Source of the DNA: Clostridia bacterium
GTDB taxonomy: Bacteria > Bacillota_A > Clostridia > Christensenellales > Aristaeellaceae
Assembly: GCA_017518705.1 (NCBI GenBank)
Contig: JAFWUC010000067.1
Location: 1 to 8,049, forward strand
Reading direction: 5' to 3'
DNA: 8,049 nt
Shown here: positions 1 to 5,505 of the stretch, piece after piece
Position numbering within the stretch: position 1 is the first letter of the stretch
How the letters are laid out: each line of letters begins with the position of its first letter
Program-made: the position numbers and the translations under genes
The notes under the pieces: model-generated
Told to the model about the DNA's origin: nothing
The model's input: only the letters and a program-made list of their open reading frames with translations
The model's database searches: none

Positions 1-828
1 CTGACCTACAACATCGTCACCCTCTTCGCCAACATGGATCTGCTGGCCGAGGCCGGCTACGAAGCCGTCCCCACCACCTACGAAGATCTGATCGCGTGCT
101 GCGACGCCTTGGTAGCGGCGGGCATCACTCCCTTCGGCTGCGCCGGTTCCGAGACCTGGTGCGTGACCGAGTATCTTGAGCCCATCATCCTGAAGACCAT
201 CGGTTACGAAGCTCTGAACGAGATCTTCGCCGGCAAGGCCACCTGGAACGATCCCGCCATCGCCACCGCGGTGGACACCTTCCAGGATATGATCATCAAG
301 GGTTACTTCGATCCCAACGGTCTGTCCCTGGGCAACGACCAGGTGAAGGCCAACTTCATCGCCGGCGAGTACGCGTTCTATCAGAACGGCTCCTGGAACT
401 GCGGCGAAGTTGACGACGCGGAAGGCAACTTCCAGGTCGCCCTGTTCCCCGTGCTGGATGCCGAGAAGGCCACTTACAGCCAGGTCATCGGCGGACCTTC
501 CGACACTCTTGCGGTAGCCGCCACTTCCAAGAACCCCGCTCTGGCCGCGCAGGCCGCGTTCGAGCTGGGCAAGGAGATCTGCCACTACGGCTATCTGGCC
601 GGTTCCGGTCTGCCCGCCTGGACTCCCGACTACGACACCAGCACCGTTAAGGCTCTGGTGGCCGACGTCGCCGCGATGGTGGCTGCTGCTGACGGCATGG
701 TGCTCTTCGGCGACACCGCCATGAGCGCTGACCCCGCCAACACCTACCTGAACTTTGTGTCCAAGGTGTACGGCTGCGAGATCGACGGCGCGGGCTTCAT
801 CGACAGCCTGACCAGCGCTCTGCAGTGA
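1..828 (+). CDS. Sugar ABC transporter solute-binding protein, C-terminal part (5' truncated)
   Basis: The reading frame is open from base 1 to a TGA stop, so the visible 275 residues are the C-terminal part of a protein that family members usually carry at about 420-450 residues. The signal peptide and lipobox would lie upstream of the window. The text fits extracellular solute-binding protein family 1: a helix segment around an AGKATWNDP stretch, a FIAGEYAFYQNGSW segment (the F..G..A....G.W pattern of this family), then a hinge-proximal GGPSDTLAV and SKNPALAAQAAFEL. The protein should be lipid-anchored outside the membrane and deliver an oligosaccharide or sugar to the two permeases that follow. 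The ligand cannot be read from sequence. Every isoleucine codon in this part is ATC, unlike the ATA-rich permease genes, which suggests selection for high expression. The family call is strong; the substrate is unknown. Confidence 0.9.
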   Translation: MTYNIVTLFANMDLLAEAGYEAVPTTYEDLIACCDALVAAGITPFGCAGSETWCVTEYLEPIILKTIGYEALNEIFAGKATWNDPAIATAVDTFQDMIIKGYFDPNGLSLGNDQVKANFIAGEYAFYQNGSWNCGEVDDAEGNFQVALFPVLDAEKATYSQVIGGPSDTLAVAATSKNPALAAQAAFELGKEICHYGYLAGSGLPAWTPDYDTSTVKALVADVAAMVAAADGMVLFGDTAMSADPANTYLNFVSKVYGCEIDGAGFIDSLTSALQ

Positions 829-854
829 TCGATTTAACGATTAAACTGATCGAT
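828..854 (+). repeat. AT-rich inverted repeat at the stop codon of the binding-protein gene
   Basis: ATCGA (828-832) can pair with TCGAT (850-854), and TTTAA (833-837) with TTAAA (841-845), leaving a CGA loop and a four-base bulge at 846-849. TGATCGATT is also present twice as a direct repeat (826-834 and 847-855). It begins at the last base of the stop codon and lies just ahead of the stronger GC-rich hairpin at 861-904. It may add to 3'-end protection of the binding-protein message, but it could be chance. Confidence 0.4.
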
Positions 855-860
855 TGACCA

Positions 861-904
861 GGGAAGGCGATCCCACAGGGCTGTACCCGGGGGTCGCCTT
901 TCCC
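861..904 (+). promoter_or_regulatory. Intercistronic stem-loop between binding-protein and permease genes
   Basis: The segment GGGAAGGCGATCCC (861-874) pairs with 890-904 through 14 base pairs, including one T-G pair and one bulged T at 899. The loop holds a further GGG/CCC pair (878-880 with 886-888). A weakly T-rich tail (TTATTA, 905-910) follows. It sits 32 bases after the binding-protein stop and before the permease ribosome binding site. In sugar ABC operons such a structure commonly acts as a partial terminator and as a 3' barrier to exonucleases, so that the binding protein is made in excess over the permeases. The structure is visible in the sequence; that role here is inferred. Confidence 0.7.
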
Positions 905-929
905 TTATTACAGGAAGGATTCGGGGTTT

Positions 930-1907
930 ATGAAAAGAACTCTTTCCTACAAACTGAACATATTCCTGTTCCTGCTGCCCGCGCTCATACTGTTCGTGGG
1001 GATACTGATCGCGCCCATAGCGATGAGCGCGTATTACAGTTTTCACGACTTTAACTCCATCGCGAGCAAGAGCATGAACTTTGTGTGGCTGGACAATTAT
1101 AAGGAACTGTTCAGCCGCACGATGGTGAACGCGGAGACGGGCAAGGCGTTCGTGAACGACAAGTTCATGGGCGACGCGCTGGTGAATTCGCTGATCCTGG
1201 CGGCGCTTTCCGTGTTTATACAGCTGCCGTTGTCGCTTGCCATAGCGCTCAAGCTCAGCAAGCACATCACGGGCGAACGGTTTTACCTGTCCGTGTTCTT
1301 TATGCCGGTTTTGATCTCCACGGTCATTATCGGGCGCCTGTGGATGAACATCTACGACCCCGGCAAGGCGGGCATACTGAACGCGGGATTGAAGGCGCTG
1401 GGGATAGACCAGTGGCTGTTCCCCTGGATATCAAAGCATATCACCTCCTCCAAGCTGCAGTTCACGGGCCAGTGGACGGGCTTTAAGGAGACCGCGCTGA
1501 TAGCGGCGTTCATCCCCATACTGTGGCAGTACGTGGGCTACCATATGCTGCTAATGTACGCGGGGATCAGGGGCGTGCCCAATGAGCTGCTGGAGGCCGC
1601 CAAGCTGGACGGCTGCCGGGACGGGCAGGTGAACCGCTACATCATCATCCCGTACATAAAGCCCATACTGAAGGTAAGCGTCATATTCGCGGTGACGGGC
1701 TCGCTCAAGTCCTTCGACCTTATCTATACCCTTATGAAGGACACCACCAAGGCGGAGCTGCCCAGCACCCTGATGTACAAGCTGCTCTTCCTGCACAACC
1801 GCTACGGTCTGGGCAGCGCCATCGCCGTGATACTGATCGTGCTGTGCTTCATTTTCGCCTTGCTCATCAGCCTGGCGTTCAGGGACAGGGGGGAGAAGGT
1901 ATCATGA
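930..1907 (+). CDS. Carbohydrate ABC transporter permease, MalF/UgpA type
   Basis: This encodes 325 residues of an integral inner-membrane subunit that forms one half of the sugar translocation pore. Hydrophobic segments lie at about residues 10-35, 83-108, 118-140, 187-212, 243-265 and 293-317, giving the six-helix layout of the family. The cytoplasmic EAA loop that docks the ATPase is clear: E222-A-A, D227-G228 and P241. The start ATG is preceded by AGGAAGG (912-918). The gene follows the binding-protein gene after a stem-loop, and its TGA overlaps the ATG of the next permease by four bases (ATGA), which implies translational coupling. Many isoleucines are encoded by ATA, unlike the gene upstream. 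The transported sugar is not predictable from the sequence. Confidence 0.93.
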   Translation: MKRTLSYKLNIFLFLLPALILFVGILIAPIAMSAYYSFHDFNSIASKSMNFVWLDNYKELFSRTMVNAETGKAFVNDKFMGDALVNSLILAALSVFIQLPLSLAIALKLSKHITGERFYLSVFFMPVLISTVIIGRLWMNIYDPGKAGILNAGLKALGIDQWLFPWISKHITSSKLQFTGQWTGFKETALIAAFIPILWQYVGYHMLLMYAGIRGVPNELLEAAKLDGCRDGQVNRYIIIPYIKPILKVSVIFAVTGSLKSFDLIYTLMKDTTKAELPSTLMYKLLFLHNRYGLGSAIAVILIVLCFIFALLISLAFRDRGEKVS

Positions 1908-2884
1908 AAAAGAACGGACTCCCCCGCAAGCAGTTTGACGTGGTGACCGGAAAGAAAAAGCGTTTCGCCTTTAAGCCCGGGAAGCTCCTCGTCCACCTGC
2001 TGCTGCTGGTGCTGGTGTTTATAAACATCTTCCCGCTGTACTGGATGGTCACGTTCTCGCTGAAGGACAACGACGAGATACTGGGCTATTCCACCAAGGT
2101 CAAGGTCATCGAAGAGGTCGTTGACGCGGAGACGGGCGAAGTCACCCGGGTGGAAAAGGAAAAGCGCGTGCCGGTGCCGCCCAACCACGTGGGGATCCCC
2201 AAAAAATGGGAGTGGGGCAACTACGCCGAAGCCATGAAGACCGGCAACATGGGTCAGTATTTCCTGAACAGCCTTGTGGTGACGGTGCTCGCCATTTCCA
2301 TCACCATGCTCGCCTCGTTCATGGCCACCTACGCCATGACACGGCTGGTGTGGAAGGGCCGCAAGACCATGAACAAGTTCTTCATGCTGGGGCTCACCAT
2401 ACCCATCCACGCCGCCATCGTGCCCGTGTACGTGATGTTATCACGGCTGGGGCTGCTGAACACCTACTCGGCGCTGATCTTCCCGTACGCGGCCTTCGCG
2501 CTTGCGATGGGCATACTGATCTCTTCCGGCTTCATGGGCGACATACCCTACGACCTGGATGAGGCGGCGTTCCTGGACGGCTGCGGAGTGTGGGGCATAT
2601 TCATGCGGGTCATCGCCCCGCTCATGATGCCCGCGATCGCGACCGTAGGCATATACACCTTCCTGCAGTGCTGGAACGAGCTTCTGTTCGCGACGGTGTT
2701 CGTGTCTTCCGGCAAATACCGCACACTGCCCGTGGGCGTGCAGCAGCTCTTCGGCCAGTACACCACCCGCTGGGGCCCCATCGGAGCGGCGCTCACCATA
2801 GCCACGTTGCCTACTCTGATCGCTTACATCTTCCTGAGCAAGCGCATACAGGACAGCTTTATCGCCGGCGCGGTGAAGGGATAA
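1904..2884 (+). CDS. Carbohydrate ABC transporter permease, MalG/UgpE type, with enlarged first external loop
   Basis: This encodes 326 residues, the second pore subunit partnering the preceding permease. I chose the ATG at 1904 because GGGAGAAGG (1891-1899) lies just upstream and it gives the usual four-base overlap with the previous gene. An in-frame ATG at 1844 would place 20 residues inside the upstream coding region. After a basic N-terminus, helix 1 lies at about residues 28-52, and further hydrophobic segments at 119-147, 157-180, 187-210, 240-265 and 296-312. The EAA loop reads E220-A-A, D225-G226 and P239. The C-terminus (F-I-A-G-A-V-K-G) is typical of MalG-like permeases. Residues about 62-98, between helix 1 and the WGNYAEA segment, hold an unusually long charged stretch rich in K, E and V. 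No ATPase gene follows. Confidence 0.93.
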   Translation: MKKNGLPRKQFDVVTGKKKRFAFKPGKLLVHLLLLVLVFINIFPLYWMVTFSLKDNDEILGYSTKVKVIEEVVDAETGEVTRVEKEKRVPVPPNHVGIPKKWEWGNYAEAMKTGNMGQYFLNSLVVTVLAISITMLASFMATYAMTRLVWKGRKTMNKFFMLGLTIPIHAAIVPVYVMLSRLGLLNTYSALIFPYAAFALAMGILISSGFMGDIPYDLDEAAFLDGCGVWGIFMRVIAPLMMPAIATVGIYTFLQCWNELLFATVFVSSGKYRTLPVGVQQLFGQYTTRWGPIGAALTIATLPTLIAYIFLSKRIQDSFIAGAVKG

Positions 2885-2900
2885 ACCAACATATAATAAT

Positions 2901-2933
2901 AACTGCCGCGGGACTTATCTTCCCGCGGCAGTT
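2901..2933. terminator. Bidirectional intrinsic terminator between convergent genes
   Basis: AACTGCCGCGGGA (2901-2913) and TCCCGCGGCAGTT (2921-2933) form a perfect 13-bp stem with a seven-base loop. On the minus strand the stem is followed by a TTATTATTATAT-like tail (complement of 2889-2900), so it should stop the glycoside hydrolase transcript well. On the plus strand the tail is GTTTGCGTTA, giving a weaker stop for the permease operon. It lies between the permease stop (2884) and the end of the convergent gene (2954). Confidence 0.88.
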
Positions 2934-2953
2934 TGCGTTATGATGCTATAGGC

Positions 2954-4597
2954 CTATTCGGCGTATTCTGCCAGCAGGGCGTTCACCTTCGCCCTCAGGC
3001 GGGGCAGCCAGTCAGCGCTCCGGGGATAGACGTCGAACTCGATGGGGGCGATGCCCTCCTCGATAAGCCTGACGACTTCGTCCCTGCCGATATACGTTTC
3101 CAGCAGCTCCAGCGCGCGCAGGTCGTACATCGCCTGCTTGACCGCCTCCGAGCGCAGGGAGGGCCAGGCCTGTCCGTTCGCGCCCGGGTAAACTATGAAG
3201 CAGTCTCCCGCGGGAGTGAAGCCGTCGCCGTCCGTGCTCAGGAAGGGGTTTACCGGGTCGTCGGAGTACTGGTTGTTGTAGAAGTTGTAGCCCCACTGCA
3301 GCAGGCCCGCGATCCTGAACTTGTACAGCTGCACGCCTATCATGCGGCTGCGGGAGGCGGGCATGGCCATAAACACGTTGGACACTTCTTTGTACTGGCC
3401 GCAGCAGTAGTAGGTCCACAGGTTCGGCACGTTCTCTGCCAGGAAGGGCTTTATGTGGTCGGAGGCGGGCACGGGCATTTTGACCAGCCCCTGCCTGTAG
3501 AATTCGATATTGCTCAGGGCGTCTATGACCTTTAAGCCCTCAAGCTCCTTTTTCACGCTGTCCGCGGCGGCGCGGTAGAACTCCAGGTTGCTTTCCCTGG
3601 GCTCGTCGGAAATGTGGAAATAGCATTTGTCCAGTATGCCCAGATTTGACAGCTCCTTGCGCAGGGCGGGGATGTATTTTTTAAGGAAGCCGGTGTATTC
3701 GGGACCTACCGCGTCGGTCTCCCAGCCGAATATGCGCCGGTACTCCCCGTCCACTGTGGCCATTATCTTGGGAGCGTGTTTGGCGCCCCACTGGGTAAAT
3801 AAGTGGGCGATCTCGAAGTACTCGATGCCGCACTCCTGCGCCATCTTTATCCAGCGGCGCAGTTTTTTGAAACCGAAGGAGTACCTGCCGTTTCTGAGCG
3901 TTATGTCGACCAGCTGTCCCGTGAGCCTTTCCTCGCCCTCCCGTGTGTCCAGGGGCGGAGTATGCACGGGAGTGAGCAGGCAGTTTATGCCCATTGCCGC
4001 CGCTTCCCTGACGAAGTTCTCACAGATGCGCCAGAACTCTTCCGACCATATCTCTACATTATAATACTGGCACAGCCCGTCGGTGTGGAACCAGCGGGTG
4101 TGGACCAGCTTCTGCCTTGGCAGGCGGGCGTTTATCCGCTTATAGACGGTGCAGGCGGAGGCAAGGACCTCGCCTTTTTCGCCTTTCAGCGTGACGCGCA
4201 GGGGATATTCCCCGGCGGGCAGGCTGTCCGGCGGCGCAATGGCCAGAAACACGCTCTCCCAGTGGCCTGAGTATATCCTCAGGCAGCAGTTTTCCGCGGG
4301 CTCGAGCAGGTCGGGATACAGCCCGGGCTTTTTGCTCAGATAATCGTCGTCCGCGTCGGGCGGGCAGGCGAACGTCACCGGCACGTACCTGACCCGGTAC
4401 ATGCGGATGTATTCCTTTACGGGGCTTTCGAGCTCTATTTCCGCGTATGCGCGGGCGAAGCCTTCGTCCCGGGCGCGGAAAGCCGCCTGCAGGGACACTT
4501 CCTCGCCGATCAAGCCTTCCGGGGCATGGTTGAGCGGCGCGGGATCGACGTTGGGAAACACTTTTGTAAGGGAGCTGACCAGACGAAAATCGTACAT
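2954..4597 (-). CDS. GH123/DUF4091-like glycoside hydrolase
   Basis: This encodes 547 residues with no signal peptide or membrane segment, so the enzyme is probably cytoplasmic. I chose the ATG at 4597 because GGAGG (4605-4609, read on the minus strand) lies seven bases upstream; an ATG at 4663 would add 22 residues and lies upstream of the predicted promoter. Residues about 1-155 look like a beta-rich N-terminal domain and about 160-500 like a TIM barrel. The barrel carries HISDEP at 328-333, whose D331-E332 pair matches the Asp-Glu pair that GH123 beta-N-acetylgalactosaminidases use in substrate-assisted catalysis. Other family-like patches are WFHTDGLCQYY (169-179) and LLQWGYNFY (432-440). 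The likely role is removal of a terminal N-acetylhexosamine, or a related sugar, from an imported glycan. Family membership is fairly firm; substrate is inferred. It converges on the ABC operon and has its own promoter. Confidence 0.82.
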   Translation of the reverse strand: MYDFRLVSSLTKVFPNVDPAPLNHAPEGLIGEEVSLQAAFRARDEGFARAYAEIELESPVKEYIRMYRVRYVPVTFACPPDADDDYLSKKPGLYPDLLEPAENCCLRIYSGHWESVFLAIAPPDSLPAGEYPLRVTLKGEKGEVLASACTVYKRINARLPRQKLVHTRWFHTDGLCQYYNVEIWSEEFWRICENFVREAAAMGINCLLTPVHTPPLDTREGEERLTGQLVDITLRNGRYSFGFKKLRRWIKMAQECGIEYFEIAHLFTQWGAKHAPKIMATVDGEYRRIFGWETDAVGPEYTGFLKKYIPALRKELSNLGILDKCYFHISDEPRESNLEFYRAAADSVKKELEGLKVIDALSNIEFYRQGLVKMPVPASDHIKPFLAENVPNLWTYYCCGQYKEVSNVFMAMPASRSRMIGVQLYKFRIAGLLQWGYNFYNNQYSDDPVNPFLSTDGDGFTPAGDCFIVYPGANGQAWPSLRSEAVKQAMYDLRALELLETYIGRDEVVRLIEEGIAPIEFDVYPRSADWLPRLRAKVNALLAEYAE

Positions 4598-4624
4598 GCT
4601 TTCACCTCCGCGGTTGATATGATA

Positions 4625-4654
4625 ATTGTAGCATAAGCGGCGGGCGTTTTGCAA
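4625..4654 (-). promoter_or_regulatory. Sigma-70-type promoter for the glycoside hydrolase gene
   Basis: Read on the minus strand, TTGCAA (4654-4649) and TACAAT (4630-4625) are separated by 18 bases. Transcription would start near 4618, giving a leader of about 20 bases that contains the GGAGG ribosome binding site. The -35 box lies only two bases from the -35 box of the divergent promoter. Confidence 0.7.
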
Positions 4655-4656
4655 GT

Positions 4657-4685
4657 TTGACATTGAGCCGGCGGGATGCTATACT
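4657..4685 (+). promoter_or_regulatory. Near-consensus sigma-70 promoter for the TlpA-like gene
   Basis: TTGACA (4657-4662) is a perfect -35 box and TATACT (4680-4685) a five-of-six -10 box, with an optimal 17-base spacer. Transcription would start near 4692, about 24 bases before the ATG at 4716, with AAGGAG (4704-4709) in between. The strength of the match suggests constitutive, fairly high expression unless a repressor acts here. Confidence 0.85.
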
Positions 4686-4715
4686 CTTGTCAGCAAACAG
4701 ATAAAGGAGTTCCTT

Positions 4716-5219
4716 ATGAAAAAACTATGCGCGCTGTTCCTGGCGCTGGCGCTTTTGCTGAGCGCGTGCGCTTTTGCCGAAGAGGCGGAGGCCGCCCCGG
4801 AAGAGCCTGTCGCCGCGCCCGACTTCCCGCTGACTGATTGGGATGGGGAGGAGATACTTTTCAGCGACCTGCTCGGCAAGCCTCTACTGCTTAACATATG
4901 GGCCACCTGGTGCCCGCCCTGCCGAAACGAGCTGCCCTTCTTCCAGCAGGCTTTCGAGAAGTACGGGGAGGAGATCACCTTCGCCTTTGTGAGCGTTGAC
5001 GAGGATAAAGCGGACGTTGAAGAATTCCTGACGGAGAACGGCTACACTTTCCCGGTGTACATGGATACGCCGAGCAGCAGCCTGATGACCTACGGCATCG
5101 GCTCCATACCCGTGACGGTGCTTATCGACGCGGAGGGCAACATAATCGCCGGACAGATCGGGTCTTTGAGCGAAGAGCTGGTGCAGCTGTGCATGGAAAT
5201 GCTGCTGGTCGACGCTTAA
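4716..5219 (+). CDS. TlpA/ResA-like thiol-disulfide oxidoreductase, probable lipoprotein
   Basis: This encodes 167 residues with an export signal followed by a thioredoxin fold. The N-terminus is MKK plus a leucine-rich core ending in LSAC (15-18), a good lipobox, so C18 is probably the lipidated residue; cleavage after the nearby CAFA is the alternative. An Ala/Glu/Pro linker (about 19-34) leads into the TlpA-type start PDFPLTDWDGEEI. The active site is W65-C66-P67-P68-C69, and the cis-proline loop is I131-P132. The enzyme should act outside the membrane, exchanging or reducing disulfides. ResA and TlpA relatives serve cytochrome c maturation or redox repair. No CcdA, cytochrome or peroxidase gene is adjacent, so the electron donor and client are unknown. 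It forms its own unit between a near-consensus promoter and a strong terminator. Confidence 0.88.
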   Translation: MKKLCALFLALALLLSACAFAEEAEAAPEEPVAAPDFPLTDWDGEEILFSDLLGKPLLLNIWATWCPPCRNELPFFQQAFEKYGEEITFAFVSVDEDKADVEEFLTENGYTFPVYMDTPSSSLMTYGIGSIPVTVLIDAEGNIIAGQIGSLSEELVQLCMEMLLVDA

Positions 5220-5241
5220 GGGAACACACGGATATATAAAG

Positions 5242-5273
5242 CGGAGGGGATGCTGACCCTCCGTTTTTTTTTT
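5242..5273 (+). terminator. Strong intrinsic terminator after the TlpA-like gene
   Basis: CGGAGGG (5242-5248) pairs with CCCTCCG (5257-5263) around an eight-base loop, followed by ten consecutive T (5264-5273). An AAA at 5238-5240 can extend the stem into the T tract. It lies 22 bases after the stop codon and insulates the heat-shock operon from read-through. Confidence 0.95.
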
Positions 5274-5389
5274 GTGCCGCTTCCGGGCGTTTCGGCGCGC
5301 ATATGCCGGCGAAACCGCACCGAAAACTGGCGCGGGGCGCGCCAAAATGCCCTTTTCCATTATTTAACAAATAAATCGGGGCATGGGTA
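5274..5389. other. Non-coding spacer with small inverted repeats upstream of the heat-shock promoter
   Basis: I see no convincing gene in this stretch. It contains a perfect GC hairpin, TGGCGCG (5328-5334) with CGCGCCA (5338-5344) around GGG, and an AT-rich inverted repeat, TTATTT (5360-5365) with AAATAA (5369-5374) around AAC. GTTT/AAAC with CGGC/GCCG can also pair around 5289-5315. The AT-rich block lies roughly 15-30 bases upstream of the -35 box and may help RNA polymerase binding or bind another regulator. None of these roles is proven. Confidence 0.5.
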
Positions 5390-5419
5390 TTGACAAACAC
5401 CCCCTGAGAGTGCTAAAGT
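5390..5419 (+). promoter_or_regulatory. Heat-shock operon promoter upstream of hrcA
   Basis: TTGACA (5390-5395) is a perfect -35 box. The best -10 is TAAAGT (5414-5419), four of six, with an 18-base spacer and an extended -10 TGC directly before it (5411-5413). Transcription would begin near 5426, placing the CIRCE operator at about +5 to +31, the usual repressing position. This is vegetative-type promoter architecture with control by a repressor rather than by an alternative sigma factor. Confidence 0.8.
5408..5416 (+). promoter_or_regulatory. Additional CIRCE half-site over the -10 region
   Basis: GAGTGCTAA here is identical to the right arm of the CIRCE at 5431-5457. It overlaps the extended -10 element (5411-5419). 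With the left CIRCE arm (5431-5439) it forms a second inverted pair of opposite order, separated by 14 bases. Confidence 0.7.
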
Positions 5420-5430
5420 ATGCACAGTGA

Positions 5431-5457
5431 TTAGCACTCGACTGGTGTGAGTGCTAA
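5431..5457 (+). promoter_or_regulatory. CIRCE operator (HrcA binding site)
   Basis: TTAGCACTC (5431-5439) and GAGTGCTAA (5449-5457) match the CIRCE consensus arms exactly with the canonical nine-base spacer. HrcA dimers bind this DNA and repress class I heat-shock genes. In the transcribed leader the same sequence forms a stem-loop that can affect mRNA stability. It lies 48 bases ahead of the hrcA start codon. Confidence 0.98.
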
Positions 5458-5505
5458 CGGACACTGACAGAGACACGGGAACATGCGAAAGGAGGCGGTT
5501 TCAAG

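Noticed and set aside
1844..1903. An upstream in-frame start for the second permease
   Set aside because: The ATG at 1904 has a strong ribosome binding site and a standard four-base overlap; the extra 20 residues lie in the coding region of the first permease and do not resemble a permease N-terminus.
1802..2410. A 202-codon minus-strand open frame across the permease junction
   Set aside because: Its His-rich translation is a shadow of the two permease genes on the other strand, and no ribosome binding site or family motif was seen.
2933..3535. A 200-codon open frame on the plus strand opposite the end of the glycoside hydrolase gene
   Set aside because: It is antisense to a gene with a clear family match, lacks a ribosome binding site and crosses the terminator stem; its openness follows from the GC-rich codon use of the real gene.
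4598..4663. A 22-residue N-terminal extension of the glycoside hydrolase
   Set aside because: The ATG at 4663 lies upstream of the predicted promoter, and the GGAGG before 4597 clearly selects the downstream start.
5408..5439. A second full CIRCE
   Set aside because: The arms are in reversed order with a 14-base spacer, unlike the TTAGCACTC-N9-GAGTGCTAA form, so it is reported only as an extra half-site.
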